NCBI RefSeq assembly: GCF_001687105.1
Contig: NZ_CP014600.1
Span: 62,001 to 126,000 of the forward strand
DNA: 64,000 bases
From: Salipiger sp. CCB-MM3
GTDB taxonomy: Bacteria; Pseudomonadota; Alphaproteobacteria; Rhodobacterales; Rhodobacteraceae
Direction: 5' to 3'
Below are positions 16,819 to 23,869 of this stretch, one piece after another. The position numbers and the translations under genes were made by a program. The notes under the pieces were generated by a model. The model did not search any database, was not told the origin of the DNA, and was given only the letters and a program-made list of their open reading frames with translations. The number at the start of each line of letters is the position of its first letter. The stretch's first letter is position 1.

Positions 16819-17823
16819 ATGACACTGCAAAGCATAGACGGGGCGGAGACGTCCCAACAGTCCCGGACCCGCAGCCTCGTCCGGTTTCTAGAGCGGTTCG
16901 GGCTGCTGATCGTCTGGTTCGCGATGATCGCATGGTTCGGCTACCTGCGCCCCGAGACCTTCCTGACCTGGGGCAACATCTCGACCATCCTTGGCTCGCA
17001 GGCGGTTCTTGTGGTCATGGCTCTGGGGCTGCTGCTGCCGCTCTCGGCCAATGATTTCGACATGTCTGCCGCCTATACAATGACGCTTTCGGCGATGACC
17101 ATCGCCGTGCTCAACGTGAACCACGGGGTCGGCATCGGCTGGGCCATCCTGATCGCGCTGGCTGTCGGCACGCTGGTCGGCTTCATCAACGGCATGATCA
17201 TGACGGTGTTCCGCATCCATTCGCTGATCGTCACGCTGGGCAGCGGAACCTTCCTGCATGGTGTGACGCTCTGGGTCAGCAATTCGATGACCATCAGCGG
17301 CATCGACCAGAAGCTGGTCAACGCTGTGATCGTCACCCGGCTCTTCGGCATCCCGTTGGAGTTCTACTACGCGATCGCGCTGGCCGCGGTGCTTTGGTAC
17401 TGCTTCGAGTTCACTTCGTTCGGGCGGCGCATCCTCTTTGTCGGGCGGGGGCGCGACGTGGCCCGGCTTTCGGGGATCAACACCGACCGGACGCGGGTGC
17501 TCTGTCTGATGAGTTCGGGCTTCTTCGCCGCCTTTGCCGGGGTGCTCTACACCGGCACCCAAGGCGCGGCGGACCCGGTTTCAGGCGTCAGCTATCAGCT
17601 TCCGGCCTTTGCCGCGGCCTTCTTGGGATCAACCTCGATCATGCCAGGACGCTTCAACCCGTGGGGCACTACGCTGGCGGTCTATTTCCTCGTGACCGGG
17701 ATCACCGGCCTCGTGTTCCTCGGTTACGGCTCGTTCATCCAAGAAATGTTCTACGGCGGCGCGCTCGTCATCGCGGTCTGCCTGTCGCAGTTGGTGCGTG
17801 GACGCCAGCAGCAAGACTTCTGA
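16819..17823 (+). CDS. CUT2-type ABC transporter permease
   Basis: 334 residues with eight to ten hydrophobic segments. SANDFDMSAAYTMTLSAM, FINGMIMTVFRIHSLIVTLG and GRRILFVGRGRDVARLSGIN match the ribose-type (BPD_transp_2) permease family. It is cotranscribed with the ATPase; a GTG at 16807 overlapping the ATPase stop is an alternative start giving four more residues. The two small-molecule enzymes that follow suggest what is transported. Only one permease gene is present, as expected for a homodimeric CUT2 channel. Confidence 0.9.
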   Translation: MTLQSIDGAETSQQSRTRSLVRFLERFGLLIVWFAMIAWFGYLRPETFLTWGNISTILGSQAVLVVMALGLLLPLSANDFDMSAAYTMTLSAMTIAVLNVNHGVGIGWAILIALAVGTLVGFINGMIMTVFRIHSLIVTLGSGTFLHGVTLWVSNSMTISGIDQKLVNAVIVTRLFGIPLEFYYAIALAAVLWYCFEFTSFGRRILFVGRGRDVARLSGINTDRTRVLCLMSSGFFAAFAGVLYTGTQGAADPVSGVSYQLPAFAAAFLGSTSIMPGRFNPWGTTLAVYFLVTGITGLVFLGYGSFIQEMFYGGALVIAVCLSQLVRGRQQQDF

Positions 17824-17850
17824 AAATTATAAGAAAGACGGATCAAGATC

Positions 17851-18765
17851 ATGCTCAACAGCCTTGAACGCGATTTCATCGGCTATGGCGAACACCCGCC
17901 TCAGGCGGAGTGGCCGAATGGTGCGAAGCTCGCGCTGAATTTCGTGCTGAATTATGAGGAAGGCTCGGAATACGCGCTCGATCTCGGCGACGGGCTCAGC
18001 GATGCCGGGCTGACCGAGGCACCAAGCTCGGTGCCGCAGGGCGCGCGCGACCTCGCAGCGGAATCCATGTTCGAATACGGCAGCCGGGTCGGATTCTGGC
18101 GCCTGCACCGACTGTTCCAGTCGCGCGGGCTGCCGATGACCATCTACGCCTGCGCGCTGGCGCTGGAACGCAACCCCGACGCGGCGCGCGCGATTGCTGC
18201 CGCCGATTACGACATCTGCTGTCACGGCTGGCGCTGGGTCGAGCACTACAAACTGAGCGAGGCCGAAGAGCGCGCGCATATCGCGCGGGCTGTCACCAGC
18301 CTGCAAAAGACGGTCGGCAAGGCACCCGATGGCTGGTACTGCCGCTATGGCCCAAGCGTGAACACCCGGCGCCTCGTTACCGAGCATGGCGGCTTTCTCT
18401 ACGACAGCGACAGCTACGCCGATGAATTGCCGTTCTACGTCGAGCAGGATGGCGCGCCACGCCTCGTCGTGCCCTACACGCTGACCAACAACGATCTGAA
18501 ATGGTCGACCGGCAATCTCAGCGACGGGGAAAGCTTTTACCGCAGTCTCAAGGAATCCTTCGACATGTTGCTCGAAGAGGGCGCCACGACGCCGAAGATG
18601 ATGAACGTCGGGCTGCACATGCGCCTTGTCGGTCATCCGGGCCGGGCATCCGGCCTTGCGCGCTTCCTCGACTACGCTCGCTCGAAGCCGGAGGTCTGGA
18701 TCTGCAAGCGCGTGGATATTGCCCGGCACTGGCTGCAACGCCATCCGCCGGAGGCGGCGGCGTGA
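17851..18765 (+). CDS. puuE: Allantoinase PuuE (polysaccharide-deacetylase fold)
   Basis: 304 residues. The NodB-like fold and family-specific segments are present: YGEHPPQAEWPNGAKLAL at the start, LNYEEGSE (about 32-39), ESMFEYGSRVGFWRL, a CCHGWRWV histidine motif, and SDSYADELPFY. PuuE is the cofactor-independent allantoinase that opens allantoin to allantoate and is unrelated to the AllB/hydantoinase type. It follows the permease by 27 bases and overlaps allA by four bases. Allantoicase, needed between this step and AllA, is not in the window. Other NodB-like deacetylases are less likely given the neighbour. Confidence 0.85.
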   Translation: MLNSLERDFIGYGEHPPQAEWPNGAKLALNFVLNYEEGSEYALDLGDGLSDAGLTEAPSSVPQGARDLAAESMFEYGSRVGFWRLHRLFQSRGLPMTIYACALALERNPDAARAIAAADYDICCHGWRWVEHYKLSEAEERAHIARAVTSLQKTVGKAPDGWYCRYGPSVNTRRLVTEHGGFLYDSDSYADELPFYVEQDGAPRLVVPYTLTNNDLKWSTGNLSDGESFYRSLKESFDMLLEEGATTPKMMNVGLHMRLVGHPGRASGLARFLDYARSKPEVWICKRVDIARHWLQRHPPEAAA

Positions 18766-19256
18766 TTGTCGTCATCGAGCCCTTCGAGCCCGAGGCCTTT
18801 GCCGAGTTTGGCGCGAGCTTCGCGCTGCCGGAGCAGCCCGGCCAACGGCTGGGTTGGAGCCCGCAGTTAACCAACGGGCGCGGCGCTGGCGCGCAGCCCC
18901 GGCTCGACGTGGTGATGGCGGCACCGGCAGCGTTGCCGCTGGACCTGCCGAAGATGGAGCGGCATCCGCAGTCCTCGCAGTCCTTCATTCCACTCGACGG
19001 GGCGGACTATGTGATCGCGGTTGCGCGAGACGGTGGAGACGGTGCCCCCGATCCCAAGACACTGCGCGCTTGGCGTGTGCCCGGCACGGTGGCGCTGATT
19101 TATCATGCCGGCAGTTGGCACGCGCCACTGGCGGTCCCGGAGAAGGCTGGCCGTTTCGCGGTATTCATGTACACGGCGGGGCAGGAGGGGGCTGCGGGCC
19201 CCGGCGACGAGGAATGGTCCGAGCTACCGCCCGGCATTTCCCTTGCTGCGAAATAG
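18762..19256 (+). CDS. allA: Ureidoglycolate lyase AllA
   Basis: 164 residues from a GTG overlapping the puuE stop (GTGA). The family signature MERHPQSSQSFIPL is intact in the middle, and AWRVPGTVALIYHAGSWHAP follows, both matching AllA. The enzyme splits ureidoglycolate into glyoxylate and urea, the last step of allantoin breakdown. Length equals the family norm. The overlapping start shows tight coupling with PuuE. No allantoicase, urease or glyoxylate enzymes lie next to it here. Confidence 0.92.
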   Translation: MIVVIEPFEPEAFAEFGASFALPEQPGQRLGWSPQLTNGRGAGAQPRLDVVMAAPAALPLDLPKMERHPQSSQSFIPLDGADYVIAVARDGGDGAPDPKTLRAWRVPGTVALIYHAGSWHAPLAVPEKAGRFAVFMYTAGQEGAAGPGDEEWSELPPGISLAAK

Positions 19257-19306
19257 GATGCGCCTCGCGAAGGGGGCGGCTAGACTGCTGTCCGGGGCCG
19301 GATGGC

Positions 19307-19342
19307 GAAAATTGGGGAAGTCCGGAAAATTGGGGAAGTCCG
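19307..19342 (+). repeat. Tandem 18-bp duplication carrying the GntR ribosome-binding site
   Basis: GAAAATTGGGGAAGTCCG occurs twice without any mismatch (19307-19324 and 19325-19342), directly ahead of the ATG at 19344. Each copy contains a GGGGAAG Shine-Dalgarno-like run; the second is correctly spaced for the start. Confidence 0.85.
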
Positions 19343-19343
19343 C

Positions 19344-20051
19344 ATGAAGGAAACGACGACGCTCGAGACGCCGGAGGCAGACGGCAATGGCACGGGCGCC
19401 GACAAACAGGCGATCGAGCAAAGGATCTACGACCGGATCGTCGACGCCATCATCGACAAGCAACTGCGTCCCGGCGCGCATCTCAACGAGGTGCAGATCG
19501 CCCGCAGCTTTGGTGTGCCCCGCACACGGCTGCGGCGCGTGCTTGAGCGGCTTGAGGCGGAGCACGTCGTGGTCTTTGAACGCAATCGCGGGGCCTTCGT
19601 CGGCCTGCCGACGGTGAAGGAAGCGATGGACGTCTTCGAGACGCGTCGGTTGCTGGAGGCGGTGGTGATCGAACTGGCCTGCATGCGCGCCACCGAGACC
19701 GACATCGCCGAGTTGCGCGACCATGTGCGGCGCCAGCGCGAGGTGATCGAGACGCGGTCGAACGAGGTGAATCGGATCGGCGCGGATTTCCACATGATGC
19801 TGACAGAGCTGACCGGAAATGAGGTGCTGGTGCAGACGATGAGCGGGCTGATGCGCCGCCTGTCGTTGATTCAGTCGCTCTATGAAAAGAGCGACAGCGT
19901 GTGCCTTGCGCATGAGCATGAGGCACTTGTCGAGGCCATGGCGCGCAAGGATGCCGCCGCCTGCGTACGCATCAGCCTCGAACATTGCGCCCACATAGAA
20001 GCCTCGCTGGAGATCAGCGAACGCAAGCGGCAGTCGTATTTCACGCTCTGA
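19344..20051 (+). CDS. GntR family regulator, FCD type, of the ureide operon
   Basis: 235 residues from the ATG at 19344; an ATG at 19302 would make the tandem repeat part of the protein and is less likely. A winged helix lies at about residues 25-90 (IYDRIVDAIIDKQLRPGAHLNEVQIARSF, then VPRTRLRRVLERLEAE), and an FCD domain follows with D/H residues at GADFHMMLTEL and EHCAHIEASL. It is the last gene of the ABC-puuE-allA run and points the same way. By position it should sense a ureide or purine product and control this operon, probably through the palindromes near 14066-14137. Confidence 0.88.
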   Translation: MKETTTLETPEADGNGTGADKQAIEQRIYDRIVDAIIDKQLRPGAHLNEVQIARSFGVPRTRLRRVLERLEAEHVVVFERNRGAFVGLPTVKEAMDVFETRRLLEAVVIELACMRATETDIAELRDHVRRQREVIETRSNEVNRIGADFHMMLTELTGNEVLVQTMSGLMRRLSLIQSLYEKSDSVCLAHEHEALVEAMARKDAAACVRISLEHCAHIEASLEISERKRQSYFTL

Positions 20052-20052
20052 G

Positions 20053-20084
20053 CCCGCCGCCGTGCATGACATGAGCGCGGCGGG
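20053..20084 (+). terminator. Possible terminator after the ureide operon
   Basis: CCCGCCGC and GCGGCGGG form an 8-bp stem with a 16-base loop just after the GntR stop. No T-run follows at once, so the call is tentative. Confidence 0.35.
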
Positions 20085-20164
20085 TGTCGCCAACGGCGTG
20101 ACGCCGACGAGCGGCCTTTTCAACCATTGAGCAGCTGCCGCGTCTCACTAGGCTCCTTTTGGTA

Positions 20165-23100
20165 TCAGACCACAAAAAGATCGTCGAAGGGTTGCGCGAA
20201 ATCGATGAGTTTCGCCTGCATAAGGATCTTTTCTTCCGCGGCACCGAGCTCTCCGTCGATCTCTAGAGCCACTGCGATTTCGTGAAGCTCCTCTGTAAAG
20301 GTAAGCGGTTCGGAGGTGATCGGCTCCGCCCCGCCCGCCATCGCCAGAGCCAGATCGCCCGTCGGTGCGGCCTCGGCGCCCTCCGGCAGCACGAAGGTCA
20401 GATAGCTGACGGCCCATGCGGCGCCGGGGGCGGTGGGGCGGAATTCGCGCCAGATCGGGGTCTCGCTTTCGCTCCACGTGGTGTAGGCGGCATACCAGAC
20501 CCCATCGGCCCCGCGATCCTCATAGCCGATACCGGGAATGGAATGATCGGTGATCCCATCGCCGTTGCTGTCAACGGTCATGGCGACGGGGCGGCCCGCG
20601 TCGATCTCGGCCACATATTCCTCCCAGAGGCTGCCCCCGGGTTCGCCGGTATCCGAATTGTAGAGCGTGTGGGAAGAGAAGGCGCTTCCGGTAAGCGCAG
20701 GATAGCCACGGTAGGCGCCGTCAAAATTACTGACATAGGTCGAGCCATAGCCCAGCGGATCAACGGATGTCCCCATGAAGTCCGCGATAGACGTGTAGGG
20801 AGGCACCGGAAGCGTCGGATTGTCCGGCGTAGGGTCGTATTTCGCGTTGTGGGCCGGGCTGGAGATCTGGTCCTGCACCGAGGGTGTGGTACTGATCTGC
20901 TCCCAGCCCTCGGCATCGAAGAGATCGGGATAGCCGTTGAGATCCCAGTACCCGATAATACTGCCGCCCGTGGTTGGCGAGCAGCCGTGATACCAGTTGT
21001 AGGCAGGGACATCCTGCAGCATCCCAAAGAGACCGAGTTCTTTTTCCGCCACGCTCAGCACGTAGTCTCCGGTGCCGTAGTCGCCGAAGGCGCGGGCCGA
21101 GGCAAAGACCAACTCATCGCTGTCGGGGGTATATTGGTAGCTGGAGTTCAGGCTGTCGCCGGTGTCATCGTTGGCACCGATTAATTCGCCTTCAGCATCG
21201 TAGAGATAAAAATATGGGTCCCAAAGCGGGCTGTCGGATCCCGTCTCTGCGCTAAGATAGAAGCGGTACGTTGTGCCGCCCCGCAACTCGACGCGGAACC
21301 AGTCGTCGTCCCCTGGGTAATCGATGCGCCCGTGGGCTGCGCCGCCGACCTCGATTTCCGCGGTCGTGCTTTCATCGCCGGGGACCGCGTCAAAGTCGGC
21401 TGCCTCCGCGAGGGACAGCACGTAGCCGCCTTCGTAAGCGTCCGCATAGGCACCGGCTGCGGCGAAGACCCGTGCGTCCTCGGTCGGAGTGTAGAAGAGC
21501 TGGGAATTGAGACTGCTGTAGTCATCGTTTGCGGCAAGCAGTTGTCCCTCGGCGTCGTAGAGACGGAAATAGGGATCGGGCAGCGGATTGCTTGACGCCT
21601 CATCCCGCACGAGGTCGAACCGGTAGGTGACGCCTGCTCTCAACTCGACCCCGAACCAGTCCCGGTCTTCGAGGAAATCGAGCGTACCCCGCACTTCGCT
21701 TCCGACGTCGAGCGTGTAGAGCGTGGAGGCATCGCCCGGCACTTCGGGCTGGAGCAACTCGGCGAGTGTTGCGCCTTCGCGGTAGGCGTTGGGGATGAAG
21801 GCGAGTTTGGTCCAGCACCCGTCGACCGATGCCATCAAGCGCCATTTGTTCAAACTCAGATCGTCCGGCGTGATCCCCTCTATGTCAATGACGAGCGTGT
21901 CCACGCCGATATCGAAATCATAGAGCTTATCGAACCCTCGGAGGTCTGAAATCACGACGGTGTCTGCGCCAGCCCCCGTGTAGATCACATCCCGTCCAGA
22001 CCCGCCGTCGATGAAGTCGTCGCCATCGCCGGCACGGATCGTGTCGCGTCCCGCGCCGCCGAAGATGCGGTCATCGCCGGCCAGCGCTGTGATCCTGTCG
22101 CGTCCTCCGAGGCCGAGGATGAGTTCGGCATCATCGGTGCCGACGAGCCGGTCACGGCAGTCCGTGCCAGTGATCACCGGCAGGATTGCCCGCAGAACGG
22201 AGGGCCCCATGGTTGGGTCGCCCTGCATGGTCATTCCGTAGTGCCAGTCGACCTTCCAGTCGAGCGCTGGCTCATCCGTTGCCGCGGCATGCATCTCGAA
22301 CCAGTCCAGGAACGACTGGCCCAGCGTCAGCCCTGCGGATTGCGGCCGGTAGAAATCGGCGAAATTGAGCATCGATCCGGTCTTTGTACTGCCGACCGTA
22401 TTGAGGACGCCGTCACTCAGGAACACGTAAGTGGAGGCGAGGTTGGACCACTGCGTGAAATCGGCGGACGAGCAATTGAACAGGTTAATGAAGGCCGGCT
22501 GGGCGTTCAGGTCGACGACGTCCGCAGAGAAGACCAATCCGCCCCCCGGACTAGAAATGGAGAGCCCCGAACTCCAAGCGTGGATTTGCTGGATCAAAGT
22601 CTCGACGTCTTCCTGTAGCGCGGCCTCATAGTTTGCGACGGTGGTTTCATCGAGGGCGCGGATGTCGGTCACCTCGGAATAAAGCCCCGTCAGGGACTCG
22701 AGATCGCCAGTGTATGGCGCCCAGTCGTTGTCGGCGAACCAGATGGCACGCTCCTGATATTGCCGTCCCGCCGCCCTGACCTCATGCAGCTTTGCAAAAT
22801 AGGAATTGATCAATTCCGTCTCGCTGGAGCTACTCAGCCCGCCAAGCTGACTGGCTGCCAAGCGTGACACGTAGATTTCCGGGGCGACGTCTCCGTCGCC
22901 ATCCACGTGGGCGTCGGCCCCGCTCGCGTTGAAAGAATAGCTGCCATCCAGATCCATGAAGTAGAGGTCATGCGGATAGCGCACGAGCTGACCGTCGGCG
23001 TCATAGCCATCGTAGGATTTGAAATATTGAACCGGCAGGTCGCCGACGAACAGCGCCCCTTCGAGCCCGTCATTGAGCCATCTCGCTTCCAGTTCCGACC

Positions 23101-23422
23101 GCAACTCTTCGGCAGAGCCGTCAAACTCGACCACCCGGACCTGGTAGCCCTCCAGCTCGATGTCGGAAATATATTGCTCGAGAGCGCTGCGGATCCCTGG
23201 AAGCAGCCCATCTTCGACAAAGATGTCGAGCACCCCCGACCCAGCTTCTCCGGGCGGCGCCGGAGACGCGGACTCGCTTCCGATCTCGCGGCCGCTCTCG
23301 TCCAGCACGCCGCGTTCGATAAGGTTTCTCAGACTGTTTGCGCCATTGCCATTCGTAGCGCTCTCGGATGCCGCGATCTCTTGCTGCGCCAAAACGTCAA
23401 GGTCATCGAAATCGGCTGCCAT
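20165..23422 (-). CDS. Large RTX exoprotein with gingipain-like (C25) and C39-like peptidase modules and two PPC domains
   Basis: 1085 residues, no signal peptide. Visible modules: an N-terminal linker; a C25/gingipain-like region (about 55-400) with a candidate dyad H281 (IHAWSSG) and C317 (FNCSSADF); RTX nonapeptide repeats at about 430-490 (GGAGRDTI, GDGDDFIDGG); two pre-peptidase C-terminal (PPC) beta domains at about 565-690 and 695-800 (each with DRDWFGVEL or DDDWFRVEL and YDAEGxL); and a papain-like C39-type region with C814 (WYHGCSPTTGG) and H960 (TDHSIPGIGYED). RTX repeats without a signal peptide suggest type I secretion. I start at the ATG 23422; 14 extra codons upstream lack support. 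The peptidase assignments are from motif and spacing only. Confidence 0.75.
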   Translation of the reverse strand: MAADFDDLDVLAQQEIAASESATNGNGANSLRNLIERGVLDESGREIGSESASPAPPGEAGSGVLDIFVEDGLLPGIRSALEQYISDIELEGYQVRVVEFDGSAEELRSELEARWLNDGLEGALFVGDLPVQYFKSYDGYDADGQLVRYPHDLYFMDLDGSYSFNASGADAHVDGDGDVAPEIYVSRLAASQLGGLSSSSETELINSYFAKLHEVRAAGRQYQERAIWFADNDWAPYTGDLESLTGLYSEVTDIRALDETTVANYEAALQEDVETLIQQIHAWSSGLSISSPGGGLVFSADVVDLNAQPAFINLFNCSSADFTQWSNLASTYVFLSDGVLNTVGSTKTGSMLNFADFYRPQSAGLTLGQSFLDWFEMHAAATDEPALDWKVDWHYGMTMQGDPTMGPSVLRAILPVITGTDCRDRLVGTDDAELILGLGGRDRITALAGDDRIFGGAGRDTIRAGDGDDFIDGGSGRDVIYTGAGADTVVISDLRGFDKLYDFDIGVDTLVIDIEGITPDDLSLNKWRLMASVDGCWTKLAFIPNAYREGATLAELLQPEVPGDASTLYTLDVGSEVRGTLDFLEDRDWFGVELRAGVTYRFDLVRDEASSNPLPDPYFRLYDAEGQLLAANDDYSSLNSQLFYTPTEDARVFAAAGAYADAYEGGYVLSLAEAADFDAVPGDESTTAEIEVGGAAHGRIDYPGDDDWFRVELRGGTTYRFYLSAETGSDSPLWDPYFYLYDAEGELIGANDDTGDSLNSSYQYTPDSDELVFASARAFGDYGTGDYVLSVAEKELGLFGMLQDVPAYNWYHGCSPTTGGSIIGYWDLNGYPDLFDAEGWEQISTTPSVQDQISSPAHNAKYDPTPDNPTLPVPPYTSIADFMGTSVDPLGYGSTYVSNFDGAYRGYPALTGSAFSSHTLYNSDTGEPGGSLWEEYVAEIDAGRPVAMTVDSNGDGITDHSIPGIGYEDRGADGVWYAAYTTWSESETPIWREFRPTAPGAAWAVSYLTFVLPEGAEAAPTGDLALAMAGGAEPITSEPLTFTEELHEIAVALEIDGELGAAEEKILMQAKLIDFAQPFDDLFVV

Positions 23423-23869
23423 AATCTTCGCTCCCGTTGAGTGGTGTCGGCGTGTTTCTCCCAAGGGTAGTGCCGACGGATTGGGAGCGATTGACCGCTA
23501 TCAATGCAGAGTGCGTGCGACGCAGTCGCAGGCGAAAAGCCGCCGCTGCGCGCGTTGGAACGCGAGGTAGCAGATCGCATGCGCTCATGGTTTCGCGAAT
23601 TATATCAGTGCCGTAGATGCGACCTGCCAGCAGGATGCCCGTTTCGAGCGGCGAGGCGCCAGGTGTCCGAGGCGGAGAAAGACCTGTGATCGGACGGCGG
23701 TCAGAGCGGTTGTTGCGGTGCCGGATCCTCGCCCCGATCCGGGGCCGACAATGACGGTCGTCAAGAAGCGATCGTGCGTATTATGCGAGGCTGGGACCGG
23801 CTCCCGGCGCGAGTCCATTCTATAATGCGCTGCGCCAAAGGCTCTTAACCCAGACCGGGAGGGTCAGAG
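23423..23869. other. Divergent intergenic region, no gene supported
   Basis: This 447-base region separates the leftward RTX gene from the rightward fusion gene. A perfect TATAAT occurs at 23821-23826, 44 bases before the fusion-gene ATG, but I see no good -35 at 17-base spacing. A strong GGGAGGGT ribosome-binding site lies before 23870. Short open frames here look random. Confidence 0.5.
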
